DNA of 64,000 nucleotides from Bidens hawaiensis (GCA_021521415.1 JAIQDT010002044.1:248001-312000), one strand, 5' to 3'; shown: positions 32,801-43,420, counted from the first letter of the stretch. Translations and numbers: made by a program. Notes: generated by a model from the letters alone, not told the origin.

Positions 32801-32944
32801 TACGCCGCCTTCCCGCATCCGGTGGTGGAGAAGGTAAACGAAGTCGCTGCTGCTGATGATGGGCTAACTATCCTTAAAGCTTTCCTTGAACCGCCACGCT
32901 CTGCTGATGGTGCGGGTCCAAGTGGAAGTGGGCCTGAAGCATGA
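29880..32944 (+). pseudogene. antisense spliced gene inside the Tat element; five exons, one nonsense codon
   Basis: Exons that I infer from GT-AG borders and phase: 29880-30600, 30684-31205, 31271-31702, 31781-32535 and 32609-32944, in total 2766 nt (922 codons). Exon 1 holds YADDKSTAGE, RKFMLESLEPEFPEP and PFVDRLMTFYSW, resembling the plant 'putative gypsy type transposon' domain known from antisense ORFs of Tat elements. Exon 2 is acidic with a basic patch (KKKAAGGKGKEK); exon 3 is Ala/Pro/Ser-rich; exon 4 (~residues 560-790) is a long coiled coil (ENDKLKAARIQEVAQARAVR...). The only defect is TGA at 30333-30335, where TGG would give Trp 152. An in-frame ATG at 29760 would be too near the TATA box. 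Function unknown. Confidence 0.8.
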
Positions 32945-33049
32945 TCCTGAAGATCCCTTTCCACCATTAGCGTAGATTTTTGCTTTTGTATAGCTTCTTT
33001 TGTATGCGGGTATGCACCCAGCAATCTTTGTAATATTTGAATTTGATGG

Positions 33050-33055
33050 AATAAA
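33050..33055 (+). terminator. poly(A) signal of the antisense gene
   Basis: AATAAA about 105 bp after the stop codon of exon 5, following the T-rich stretch ttttgcttttgtatagcttc. Position and strand fit the antisense gene. Confidence 0.5.
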
Positions 33056-33129
33056 GATTGTGTTAATTCTTTGCCTTGTTTATTTTACGCATGTTTTGAT
33101 CTAACTTAGCAATTTCTTTAGTACTTATA

Positions 33130-33470
33130 TAAGTTAACTTTTTAACGTGACAAATTATAAGTTTGTTTCGCTTCCTCTTTCATGATTGTGCGGGTATGAC
33201 CGTCACTTACACTTAGGATGGCTTAACTTTACTTATATCTGACCTGCGTGGAAGTTTTCCTCATCTTTTCCTTTGAAATTTTCTAAGTGTTCAGAATAAG
33301 TTAACCTTTGGACGTGGTAGATAATAGGTTGAAGTTTTGCCTCCTTATTCGTGATTGTGCGGGTAAGACCGTCACTTGCACTTACAAGGATGACCAAAAT
33401 TTACTTACATCTGACCTGCGTGGAGGTTTTCCTTAAAATTTTTACCGTTGTGTTTATGCGGGTTTTGCCG
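33130..33470. repeat. two ~169-bp tandem copies
   Basis: gattgtgcgggta.gaccgtc begins at 33184 and again at 33353 (169 bp apart), followed in both by cacttaca, tttactta and atctgacctgcgtggaggtt-like sequence, and preceded in both by agttaac.ttt..acgtg. Located between the antisense gene and the end of pol; no coding content. Confidence 0.8.
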
Positions 33471-33638
33471 CCTTCCACACGTAACGACTTACTTCTTCCG
33501 CTATTTATGCGGTGAATACCGGCACATCAGTGTGAGAAGTTCATAAGTATAAAGGTAAGGCTATCAACACATTGTGAAAGGAGAATCATTTCCATTAGAA
33601 GTGGCTCTAGGACTTTTCTTTACAAGTTTGGAATTGAT

Positions 33639-35128
33639 CTACATATAACATTTGCGTAATTGAGCTCCATTCCATGTTCTTGGGATGGGAGTGCCATCGA
33701 GCCTTTCGAGCCGGTATGCGCCCTTTCCCAGAACTTCTTTGATAATGTATGGCCCTTCCCAGATCGGGGCCAGCTTTCCTGGGCGTTCTTGGTTCGAAGC
33801 CTCGTTGTTACGCAGTATGTAGTCTCCTACATTGAAGTTGCAGAGTTTTACCCGCGTGTTGTAGTACTTTTGCATTTGTCGCTTGTAGTTCTCTTCACGC
33901 ACTGCGGCTAAGTCTCTGCGTTCCTTGGTTAGCATAAGGTTTAACCGTCTTTCCGGGTCATTGTCTTCTGGCTGAATCAAGACCCTTGGTGAGGGTAAAC
34001 CAATTTCGACCGGGACCATGGCTTCAGTGCCATAAGTGAGACTGAACAGGGTTTCTCCCGTACTGGCCTTCTTTAGCGTTCTGTTTGCCCAAAGGACGTG
34101 CGGAAGCTCGTCCACCCAGCCGGATCTGTGTTCCAAGAGTCTTTTCTTTATGCCTTCGACGATGCTCTTATTTGCTCTTTCCACCTCACCATTACCTTGC
34201 GGGTGTGCCACTGAGGTAAAGGTGTGGGTGATTTGAAGTTCTTTCAGCCACTGTTGTAGCTTCTTGTCAGCAAAGTTGGTGCCGTTATCGCTCACCAAAT
34301 TCTGTGGAATTCCAAAACGACAAATAATAAATTCCCAAATAAATTTTTTGATATGTTTCGCGGTTGTTTGGGCTAAGGGTTTTGCTTCTATCCACTTGGT
34401 GAAGTAGTCGATGGCTACCACTAGGAACTGAACATTTCCTGCTGCTGTAGGAAATGGGCCTGTCACATCGATGGCCCACTTCTGAAATGGCCATGAAGAG
34501 GTGACTGGAACAAGTTCATTCTTCGGGCGGTGCGTGTTGGGTGCGTAGAGCTGACAAGACCTGCATTTTCTAATGTATGCCAGCGCATCCGTATGCATCC
34601 CCGGCCAAAAGTATTCCGCGTTGTTTAGCTTTGTTACAACAGCGCGTGAACCTGCGTGTACTCCACAGATGCCTTCATGTACTTCCCTTAGGAGGTAGTC
34701 AGCATCTTGGTTGTCCACGCATCTTAAGAGTGGGCCAAGAAAGTTACGTCTGTAAAGGATGTCATCGATGAGTTGATAATTCAATGCTTTACAGCGTAGT
34801 TTTCTTGCCTGTGTTTTTGACTCTGGTAGCGTACCTCCCGCGAGGTATTTTATTATTGGTGTCATCCATGTTTCTGTGCCGGTTTGGATGACACAAATTT
34901 CCTTGTGCGGGACCGAAGGTGCCTCGAGGAGTTCAATGCGGATGTCCTTTCCCAAGTGGGTGAAGGCTAATGATGCAAGCTTACTTAACGCATCCGCAGA
35001 TTTGTTTTCACTACGCTTGACGTGTATGACTTTGCAGTCGTTGAAATCGCGCATAAGGGTTTTTGCTTGTGCGAGGTACAGGGCCATTGTGTCGTTCACG
35101 GCCGTGTACGTCCCGTTGATTTGATTGG
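33639..35128 (-). CDS. Tat pol second part: archaeal-type RNase H end and integrase
   Basis: After the frameshift at about 35131 the new frame reads VANQINGTYTAVNDTMALYL and SADALSKLASLAF, the C-terminal half of the second RNase H. Then the integrase: HEGICGVHAGSRAVVTKLNN, ...CRSCQLYAP (zinc-binding), catalytic Asp in WAIDVTGPFP, Asp in LVSDNGTNF and Glu in NGEVERANK, all present. It continues to the C-terminal domain (NFNVGDYILRNNEASNQERP, LAPIWEGPYIIKEVLGKGAY) and stops at 33639, a normal length. Apart from the shift at its start this segment appears functional. It would have to be fused to the upstream frame to be made. Confidence 0.9.
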
Positions 35129-38100
35129 CTACAACATGGAATCCACGTGGGCTTCCAAGTGTTTCACTCCCATCTTACGCGCAATTCTCAGCCCAGCCAA
35201 GAATGCCTCATACTCGGCTTCGTTATTCGTACTTGGAAAATCCAGTCGAATAGCGTAAGTGTATTCTTGGCCTGCTGGGTTGGTTAGTTTCAGCCCCGCG
35301 CCTGAACCCTCGTTACTGGCTGCTCCATCAGTGTAGAGTCGCCAGACATCATTGATGTCTTGTGCTGGAGAGGGTTGAGCCTCTTCCTGGCACTCTTTTT
35401 CCCGCGATGCAGGCACTTCTGCAATAAAGTCGGCCAAAACCTGGCCTTTTATGGCTGGTCTTGGCTTATACTTTATCGCGTACTCCCCCAACTCAATTGC
35501 CCATTTGGCTAGGCGTCCCGATAACTCGGGTTTGCCTAGAACGTTTGCAAGTTTGAAGTTGGAGAGAATGGTGATTGGGTGACCCTGGAAATATCGTCTT
35601 AACCTGCGAGAAGCGTGTATAAGTGCTAAGACTAATTTTTCGAGTGTAGAGTACCGGGTTTCTACGTCTGTTAGGATACGGCTGACATAATAGATTGGCA
35701 TCTGGATGCCTTTTCGCTCTACTAGCAGGACTGCCCCGGTTGCTCTATCTGTTGCGGAAAGGTATAGGATTAACTCCTCTCCCGCTTTAGGTGCTGTGAG
35801 CGTTGGGAGTTCGATCAAGCGTGACCGAATCTCCTGAAAAGCTGCTTCTGCTTCTGGTGTCCAGCGGAAGTGCGTTTTCTTTAAACAGTTTCTCAACGTT
35901 GACACGAAAAGAAACGACTTATCCGCGTGGTTTGCCAAAAATCGATTAAGTGCCACTAGTCGTCCATTCAGTGTCTGAGCCTGTTTGATGGTAGTAGGTG
36001 ATTCCATTTTGATAATGGCTTCGACCTTTTCAGGGTTCGCTCTGAAGCCATCTTTAGTGACGATGACCGCCAAGAACTTCCCTTCTTCCATTCCAAAGGC
36101 ACACTTGCCCGGGTTGAGTTTCATGTTTATCTTCCTAAGCGTGTTGAAAGTTTCTTCGATGTCTTTCAACATCGCTTCTGCGTCAGGGCTTTTGATGACC
36201 AAGTCATCCATGTAGACTTCCAAGTTCCTCCCAATTTGGGCATGAAACTGGTTGTCCATCAGGCGTTGGTATGTGGACCCGGCATTCTTAAGTCCGAATG
36301 GCATCATTTGGTAACAAAATGTGCCATCGGGCGTCCGAAAAGCGGTTTTGTCTTGATCATCAACGGCCATGTGGATTTGATGGTACCCCTTATACGCATC
36401 CAGGAAGCATTTAAGGCGAAACGGTGCTAACGAATCCACCTTAAGATCAATTTCGGGTAACGGATAACAATCTTTGGGGCATGCTTTGTTTAAGTCCTTG
36501 AAATCTATGCACATGCGCCATTGTTTGTTATTCTTCGGTACCATAACGGGATTTGAAACCCATGTTTGATATCTACTAACGCGTACGATGCCTGCGTCAA
36601 GGAGTTCCTTGACTTGGGTTCTACACGCGTTAGTTTGTTCTGGCCCCATTACTCTGCGCTTTTGTACGATTGGCGTAACAGCCGGATCGCATTTAAGCTT
36701 ATGCTCTGCCTTACTTCGGGGTACACCAGTCATGTCAGCTGGTGTCCACGCGAAGATGTCAGCGTTTTTCTGTAATAAGCGCTTGAGTAAGGTGCGTGTG
36801 GGATCAACAACTGTTGGGCCAATGGAAACGGCCTGGTCAGGGTATTTGCCGTTGAAGGCCCATCTTTCTGGTTCGGTGATGGTTGGTTTAGCCATCTTTG
36901 GTTTGGGTTTAGATGAGACAGATGCGATGTATACCTGGGGAATGCCGGTGATCATCGCTACACCCTCAGCTGTTGGCCATCCCATCATGCCGTGGACTGA
37001 GGATACCACGGCGTTGAATCTTGCCATCCCGTCTCTTCCGAAGAGAATGTCGTATGTGTGGTGTGGCTTCCTCATTACGACAAAATCCACGTCTTCTGTG
37101 CGTGAGTGATGCCCGTCCGTAAGAGTGACGGGGAAAGATAGGATACCCAGGGGGGTGTTTGTGCTGCCATCGAACCCTTCCATCGAGGCGTAGATCGTTT
37201 CCAGGCGTTCCTTGTCTTCGTCATCTAGCTTATCGAAGAACTGCCTGTACATCACCGTTGACGAGGCGCCGTTGTCAGCAAGAGTGCGAGAAGTGATGTA
37301 GTGCCCCAGCTGGCTTTTGATGACGATAGGGCCTTCTTTGCTGGGTCCTCCTGGCACTCGCGGGAAGCGCACCTCAGCTTCCTTCCACGCGCATGGTTCT
37401 GTCGTTCGCCTTTTTCTTCCTCTGATCTTACCATGAACCATGTTGATGCTGATGTCAACGGGCTTTCGTCCGTTGCCTCGGTACCGGTTATCATTCCTTC
37501 CTCCCTTCTTGATTGATGCCACAAGGTGTGCAAGTCTTCCATCCTTGACGAATGTTTCAACAATATCCTTCAAGGATGTACACTCTTCCGTACTATGACC
37601 TTTTGTCCCGTGGAACTCACAGGATTTGCTCTGATCCGCATTAGGTCGCTGCCGGATCATTGGAGCTTTTGGCCATGGTAATTTTTCAGTGGCAAATATC
37701 TCCGTGACGCTTTTGGTGAGTGGCGTCCACCGGTGTTTTCGGCTTGAAGGGTGTGTGTTATCTCTTCCGCCAACAAGAGGGTGAGAGCTGGATGAGGTGT
37801 CAAAGTTTACCCTTGACTGCCAAATACCTAGCTTCCTCTTTTTGTTCTGCCGGGCGATCCGAACATTGTTTTCTCTAGTCCTTTGCGTGTAGAGGTGTGT
37901 ACTCTGGGGAAGATCCCTTCCCAGTTGCTTCTCCGTCTCGGCAAAGCGCTTGGCCGCCGTCATGATGGCATCCCATGTGGATGGCATGCCGTCCTTACCC
38001 GTCAATGTGCGGATAAGCTCTGGGTATTCGGCGCCCTGGATGAAAGCGGCGCGAACAAGATCTTCACGTATGTTGCCCAGACTTAGCTTTTTGGAGTTGA

Positions 38101-38995
38101 AGCGAGTGATGAAGTCTAGTAAAGATTCATCCTCCTCTCTAACGCAGTTGAGGATCGTCCACTGTTCTTCAGTATATTTCCTTTGTTGGCTGAAGTGTTG
38201 GCTGAACTTGTTCTGAAAGTCCGCCCAATCATAGATGTGGTGGACCGGTAAACGATCGAACCATGCCCTGGCCGCTCCAACCAGAGTCATCTGGAACATA
38301 TAACACCACGTGGGTTCCGTCCAGTTACTGACGGTTGCCCCCGCAATGAATCTGTTCAAGTGGTCGTCTGGGTCGGATAGACCATCATAAGTGCCGATGT
38401 TGGACATTTGTTTGGCACTTCTCGGGGCGATTGCTTCCGCAATGTCCCTTGCAAACTTTGACTTTCCTGCATTTGCAGCAGTTGGTCTAAAGGTTTTGGA
38501 GAAGTCACGCGGGTTTCTCTCCGCATTCGTTGGTCTAAAGGCTTCCCCAAAATTCCTTGTCGGTTGGAAGTCCGTTTCCTTACGCTTCCCTTTTGCCTTA
38601 TGGCGAGGGTTTGCGTCGGTATCGGATTCTTCCCGCTCATCGTCTGAGTACTCGCACTCACTGTTCATATTGAGATGTTGGCGAGTACTGCCGAATTCGT
38701 CAGCCTGTTGAACTGAACGCAAGCGTTCATCCAACTCAGCTTGGAACTCTTTCTGACGTGCTTCGGCCCACGCCTTGACTTGATCTAGTGTTTGGCGAGG
38801 GACCCTCGTCCGTTTCTCCAACTGGGCATTAGTGAACCCCAGTGAAATATTGTTTACTGCACTTGTCCCGGCTTGGGTAACCGGGGTAGTGTTCGTAAAA
38901 TTTGTATAACCGCCGGTGTTCCCAGTTGCTGGGGTTGTGGTCACCGGGGTTTCTTGGTCACTTACTGGCCTTGGGACCGGAGTAACGTTAACCAT
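35129..38995 (-). CDS. Tat gag-pol first part: gag, protease, RT, RNase H, start of second RNase H
   Basis: Starts at ATG 38995, 62 bp from the 5' LTR. Gag core at residues ~200-330 (YDGLSDPDDHLNRF, WFDRLPVHHIYDWADFQNKF), zinc-knuckle variant CEFHGTKGHSTEEC, protease with LADNGASSTVMY, RT with WRMCIDFKDLNKACPKD and YMDD in EVYMDDLVIKS. The first RNase H (LILYLSATDRATGAVLL ... ITILSNFK) lacks the usual Asp residues, as is typical of Tat elements; a second one starts with LYTDGAASNEGSGAG and STNNEAEYEA. The frame ends at 35129 (TAG) because one base is missing after VDSML. The single-base loss seems to be a mutation: no slippery site is visible. Confidence 0.92.
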   Translation of the reverse strand: MVNVTPVPRPVSDQETPVTTTPATGNTGGYTNFTNTTPVTQAGTSAVNNISLGFTNAQLEKRTRVPRQTLDQVKAWAEARQKEFQAELDERLRSVQQADEFGSTRQHLNMNSECEYSDDEREESDTDANPRHKAKGKRKETDFQPTRNFGEAFRPTNAERNPRDFSKTFRPTAANAGKSKFARDIAEAIAPRSAKQMSNIGTYDGLSDPDDHLNRFIAGATVSNWTEPTWCYMFQMTLVGAARAWFDRLPVHHIYDWADFQNKFSQHFSQQRKYTEEQWTILNCVREEDESLLDFITRFNSKKLSLGNIREDLVRAAFIQGAEYPELIRTLTGKDGMPSTWDAIMTAAKRFAETEKQLGRDLPQSTHLYTQRTRENNVRIARQNKKRKLGIWQSRVNFDTSSSSHPLVGGRDNTHPSSRKHRWTPLTKSVTEIFATEKLPWPKAPMIRQRPNADQSKSCEFHGTKGHSTEECTSLKDIVETFVKDGRLAHLVASIKKGGRNDNRYRGNGRKPVDISINMVHGKIRGRKRRTTEPCAWKEAEVRFPRVPGGPSKEGPIVIKSQLGHYITSRTLADNGASSTVMYRQFFDKLDDEDKERLETIYASMEGFDGSTNTPLGILSFPVTLTDGHHSRTEDVDFVVMRKPHHTYDILFGRDGMARFNAVVSSVHGMMGWPTAEGVAMITGIPQVYIASVSSKPKPKMAKPTITEPERWAFNGKYPDQAVSIGPTVVDPTRTLLKRLLQKNADIFAWTPADMTGVPRSKAEHKLKCDPAVTPIVQKRRVMGPEQTNACRTQVKELLDAGIVRVSRYQTWVSNPVMVPKNNKQWRMCIDFKDLNKACPKDCYPLPEIDLKVDSLAPFRLKCFLDAYKGYHQIHMAVDDQDKTAFRTPDGTFCYQMMPFGLKNAGSTYQRLMDNQFHAQIGRNLEVYMDDLVIKSPDAEAMLKDIEETFNTLRKINMKLNPGKCAFGMEEGKFLAVIVTKDGFRANPEKVEAIIKMESPTTIKQAQTLNGRLVALNRFLANHADKSFLFVSTLRNCLKKTHFRWTPEAEAAFQEIRSRLIELPTLTAPKAGEELILYLSATDRATGAVLLVERKGIQMPIYYVSRILTDVETRYSTLEKLVLALIHASRRLRRYFQGHPITILSNFKLANVLGKPELSGRLAKWAIELGEYAIKYKPRPAIKGQVLADFIAEVPASREKECQEEAQPSPAQDINDVWRLYTDGAASNEGSGAGLKLTNPAGQEYTYAIRLDFPSTNNEAEYEAFLAGLRIARKMGVKHLEAHVDSML

Positions 38996-39044
38996 TTCTT
39001 CAGAAATTTTGAAAAAACTAGGAATTAGTTCTAGCTTTTATGCA

Positions 39045-39056
39045 CGGATGGCGCCA
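39045..39056 (-). other. primer binding site of the Tat element
   Basis: Minus strand reads T|TGGCGCCATCCG just inside the 5' LTR (39058). TGGCGCC-type primer sites differ from the TGGTATC type of the two other complete elements here. I do not assign a specific tRNA. Confidence 0.6.
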
Positions 39057-39057
39057 A

Positions 39058-40031
39058 TGAAGAAACACTAAGTGACCCGGGGCAGATTACGGATAATCTG
39101 GGGGTTAAGTAATGTTTCCCACGAGGATGAGGTCCAGCAGAGAAGGTTGTTCTTCAGGTGACCTGCAAAACAGACACCGTAAGCTCGTCACTGAGAAGGG
39201 GGGGTTCCTCCTTGTGACCACCCTCCGGCGTGAGAATCAGACTAGATTGCTCTGAATATAAGTGTATATTGAGAGATTGCTAGATAAGATAAGATAATGA
39301 GATATCAGATGATGTCCTTACCATTCCAAGGAGTTGGAGTATTTATAGCCGAAGGTAGGTTTCCTAGAAGGTACAGCCGGCTGAATAGTATTCATGTTCT
39401 ACCAACAGTGGGCTACGCACAAGCCATGCTGGTTGGTGGATAGGCTGCGGCCGACAGTGACAAGGTCGGCTGTATACTGTTCCTTTACTGCCGGCTATGC
39501 ACTGTTCCACCAACTGTAGGCTGCGCACGTCCCACAGTAAGGGTTGGTGAGTAGGCAGCGGCTAATAGTGACAAACAGTGCTAGAGGGTGCACCTCCTCG
39601 TACTGTTGTCGGTGAGCTGTCACCCTGTGATTGGTTCATGGGCGTCTGGCCAGATCGTCTGTTTTGCCCATACCTTGGTAGGTATAGTACAAAAGATCTT
39701 CCAGAAGCATACGGACTGGCTCATTTGGGCGGGAGTATTCCCGCCTTGCTCATTCCTTCAGGTGACTACTGAAGTAGCAAGAGTTAGTGCCTTGTGCGTG
39801 TAGCCTTGCTATCAGTGCGGGTAGATGGCTTGTATCCGCAGCTGCGGGGACAGGCGGAGTACTTCACCATTGGGAGGCTTTTCCTGCGGGAACAACTTGC
39901 GTACTGCGCGTAAGGACGTCACGTCTCTGAGCATGGTGGGTCCTGCGGATCCAGTTGGTTTCTGCGCAGACGTCTCTCTTCAAGGTGAGTCCTGCGGGTC
40001 CAACTGCGCTCTGCTGGGACCAACCTCTTCA
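39058..40031 (-). repeat. 5' LTR of the Tat-type element
   Basis: 974 bp; on the minus strand begins TGAAGAGGTTGGTCCC and ends CTTAGTGTTTCTTCA, so it carries a short terminal inverted repeat TGAAGA/TCTTCA. Followed on the plus side by ATAAT. Confidence 0.93.
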
Positions 40032-40036
40032 ATAAT

Positions 40037-40996
40037 AATAGCTAAAATGTACAGCTAGATACATAACAACAAACTTCTTATAATTGGCAGTCTATCAGTC
40101 AACAATACACAAACCTATAGATGCAGCAACTTTGAAACAAATAAGTCAAAACTTGAAACTGTGACCTAATGTCGATAATGCAAGAATCATAAAAAACAAA
40201 ATATATCACCCCTAAAACACAAAGCACACATCGAAAACCTAAAAAATATGCAATCACACAAATATTAAGCAGCCGATGAAATCTCTTAAATCTTTAATTG
40301 GACCTAAGACTACAGCAGCAAAAGACATCAACAATTCCAACTGCACCACAATAGATTACGAAGAATCAACGCAATTGCAAAAAAGGAAGACCGAGCTCGT
40401 TCAATTCCGATTTCATGTGTTTCTAACCACTACTTCAGCCGATTAAAAGTTAACCAATTAGTGGAAAATGGCGTATGGCTAATACACATGTCAGAAACCT
40501 AAAAGCGATTCATGTTCTTAAATAACCTAACTGGACAACTAGTAATAGTAATAAAACCTTGCATGGACACAGACTCGAACACAAGCTCTGAATCTGAACG
40601 TTATCGTAACAACACCTAACATCCACCAGCCAGGACCAAAATTATTTTACAACTCGAAACTGTGTATTATGGTAGTAACAAAGATATCCCAAAAAAAACA
40701 ACATTGTGGCACCTAACTTCTCAATTATACCAATTAAATAACGGACAAGTAAACAAATTGACGTTTGTTGTACACAACTAAGTGTCACTCCATCTAACAC
40801 ATATTAAAAAGCTCCAGTAATTGATCAACAAGAAAAAAACAAATAACATATTCACACAACACCTAGTAGGCATCCACATGTATCAAATAACTAAAGAACC
40901 GACATGCTCCAAATAGTTATTCTACCATATAAAAAGCTCCAATAGTTACCTTTTTGTGAAATTCAGACAAAAAGCTTCGTATTGATGGAAAAGTAC
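40037..40996. other. CACTA internal sequence, no gene seen
   Basis: AT-rich, mostly A-rich on the plus strand (T-rich on the minus), which would fit an intron of a minus-strand gene. No coding stretch could be supported. Confidence 0.4.
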
Positions 40997-41044
40997 CTCT
41001 TTTAGGGTTCGTCGTTTGGCCGGTGAAGATAAAATTGATGACAT
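40997..41044 (-). other. candidate first exon of the CACTA gene
   Basis: On the minus strand an ATG at 41044 opens 16 codons (MSSILSSPAKRRTLKE) ending at a GAG|GTACTT donor. The upstream sequence is pyrimidine-rich (cattgtcttctcaattctcc). Its strand matches the transposon exon at 25776-26027. Weak evidence; it could be chance. A 64-codon plus-strand frame overlapping it (41016-41210) has no recognisable features. Confidence 0.25.
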
Positions 41045-41269
41045 GGTTCGTTTAGGGTTGGCTATGTGGTTCACGGATTCAGTTTGCGAAGAAGAAGACG
41101 ATGGCGGGTTAGGAGAATTGAGAAGACAATGGCAGACGTTTGATAGATTTGGGGCTTATGGCTTGAAGTTTGAAAGATTTGGGAAAAAGGAATGGCGGGT
41201 TACAACTTAGAAGACATTGACGGGATATGAAATTAGATAATGAAGTTATACATGGGGCTATGTGCACTG

Positions 41270-41945
41270 GACGGGCCTGAAAACGAATCGAACGTTCGGT
41301 AAACTGTTCGTGTTAACATTATGCGGGAAGTTCGTTTATTTAATTAACGAACGAACAAGAACAAAAAATATGTGCTCGTTTAATTAAACGAACGAACATG
41401 TGTTCATAAACGTTCGTTTATTTATGTTCGTGTATGTCTACTTATTTATGTTCGTTTATGTATTAGAAGAAAATAATTAATAATATCTAGATGAGTAATC
41501 TACTTAAAGGTTTTCATAATTGTTAATTTGTGTTTATTTAAGTGTTTTCATTTATGTTTGTTTGTGTTTATTTACACTTGTTCATATATGTTCGTTTATC
41601 TTTATTCAGTTATGTTCGTTTAGATTTTAAACAAACGAACACAAATGTCCATTTTAAAAAAAACGAACATGAACACAAATATTTGTTCGATTAAGTGTTC
41701 GTGTCCAAGTAAAGTTAAATGAACGAACATGAACACGAGCATGCCCTTATTCGTGTTTGTTCGATTCGCTTACAGTCTTTCATTATTCACAGTGATAAAC
41801 ATACCGGTCTCAATCTCTAGGCTCTACCGATTTTTATTTGTGTTCATGAACACATTCATTTTCTTAACGAACACGAACATAAAATCTCGTTCGGCAAGTA
41901 TTCGTGAACCATTCGTGAACACGATATTTCATTAAGGAACATACA
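41270..41945. repeat. field of GTTCGTTTA/TAAACGAAC words
   Basis: Dense degenerate repetition of gttcgttta, ttatgttcgt and aacgaacga on both strands, e.g. aattaaacgaacgaacat and cgttcgtttatttatgttcg. Looks like slippage-derived or hairpin-prone filler inside the CACTA element. Confidence 0.75.
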
Positions 41946-42239
41946 TGAACAAGGCTTATCGAATACCATCTTGTAATATGACGATTGGCTAGGATACCAA
42001 TTTACATTAAAAAAGAATTATAATAAAAATAAATATTGATAATAACAGATAACAAAATGACAAAAGAAACAACAAAATTGTCTAAATCGTATTAATGTAA
42101 AACTTGCAAGGGTGTATGTTTATTAAAAATGAATGGAAGAGGGGAACATTTAGCAGCACCCTTAATTTAATACCTCCCTATATGTGTTAGGCAGCTTTGA
42201 AGAAATTCGAAGAAACGAGTGAGCTAATATAAAAGGGAA

Positions 42240-42600
42240 AATTTCCAAAATAACTTAAGAGGGGAGAAAACATTCCAAAACAGCTGGGTTTTTTTTCCAA
42301 GATTTTATTAAAATCTCTGTAAATCCATCGGCTCAGACGCATTTTGAACGAAAACCGTCGACTTATACGACTTCTATGAAATCCGTCGTTTTATAAATTC
42401 GACTTTTTGAAACCCTTCGTTTTTACCAAATTTCACAAAACCCGTCGTCAGAGCCGACGGATTTGAAACACGTGACAAATTTTTATTGGCTAAAACAAAA
42501 CTTATCGACGAAAAAACTTGTCTCCGTCAACGAGTTTTGACGAGACTTTTATGAAAACTTAATAAAAAAAGGGTTATTTTGGGATTGTCTCCTATTTTGA
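42240..42600. other. possible small inverted-repeat (MITE-like) insertion, rich in CCGTCG
   Basis: ccaaaataact near 42248 and gttattttggg near 42570 form a short inverted pair around a stretch full of ccgtcg/cgacgg words (aaaccgtcgac, atccgtcg, agccgacgg). No clean target duplication found. Low confidence. Confidence 0.25.
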
Positions 42601-42933
42601 ATAATTTAGAATTTGTTTCCAAAATAAAAGTTTCTAAAAATTTGGATATGAATTTTTGTATGTATATAAAAATTTGGATAGTCGATTTAAGTTGAGAAAT
42701 GGTTGTGGATATGTGGTCTTTGATTTGAGTAACACTCCTATGATCATCAATATCTAGGTGTTTGACTTTGATATGGTGGTTTAGAAGCGGTTCTCTAACT
42801 AAACAGCTTTAACATGTCGATGCATATATATATTATTTGATTAGAAGTGGTTTTGGTTGGTGACCGCTTCTAAGGTGAAAGGTGACTCGCTTCTTATAAC
42901 TCCTTTTATAACTCATATATCAAGTTTTTTATT

Positions 42934-43420
42934 ACGGTGTATTACAATAACATCAAAATGGTTAGACGTCATGTAAAGGTTAAAATTATAAGACCCAAAT
43001 GTCAAGTGTCATATTAAGTTATGTTATAATAAAACTCTAGCGAATAAGCATCCTATAAAACAAATGTTTTATGACTACAGTATCAAGTGTCCTATTACGG
43101 TGTATTATAATAACACCACAATAATTAAGCGTCCTATAAATGTTAAAGTTATAAGACTCAAGTGTCAAGTCTTTTGTTAAGTTATGTTATAATAAAACTC
43201 TAGCGAATAAGCGTTCTATAAACCAGATGTTTTATAACTAAAATATCAAATGTCCTATTACGGTGTATTATAATAACACCACAATTGTTATGCATCTTAT
43301 AAATGTTATGGTTATATGACCATAGTGTAAAATGTCCTATTAAGTTATGTTCTTATATGACTTCGACTAGAAAGGGTCCTATAACACCGAACATTTATGA
43401 CTTAACTACAAAGTGTCCTA
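42934..43420. repeat. right subterminal tandem repeat of the CACTA element, 163 bp
   Basis: acggtgtatta(c/t)aataaca recurs at 42934, 43097 and 43260, exactly 163 bp apart, with conserved agtgtcctatt, ataaaactctagcgaataag and gttataagac words. Continues as shorter gtcctatta/aggac words to the terminus at 43731. Confidence 0.85.

Larger units (their letters stand above)
27902..40031 (-). mobile_element. complete Ty3/gypsy element of the Tat lineage, TSD ATAAT
   Basis: Direct repeats of about 0.97 kb at 27902-28877 and 39058-40031 flank a 10.2-kb interior; the 5-bp duplication ATAAT is at 27897-27901 and 40032-40036. LTR ends read TGAAGAAACAC (left) and CCTCTTCA (right), i.e. TG...CA. Gag-pol lies on the minus strand and has RT, a degenerate RNase H and then a second, archaeal-type RNase H before integrase, which defines the Tat group. 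A multi-exon gene on the plus strand occupies the space between pol and the 3' LTR. About a dozen substitutions plus a 9-bp indel separate the LTRs by eye. Confidence 0.95.

Noticed and set aside
35120..35140. Programmed frameshift between RT/RNase H and integrase
   Set aside because: No slippery heptamer; the loss lies within a domain, so a mutation is simpler.
35985..38711. Plus-strand frames opposite to the Tat gag-pol
   Set aside because: Antisense shadows of a well-supported protein; unlike the 29880-32944 gene they have no domain, exon structure or promoter.
42240..42600. MITE with CCAAAATAAC termini
   Set aside because: Inverted match is only about 10 bases and no target duplication was found; kept only as a low-confidence feature.
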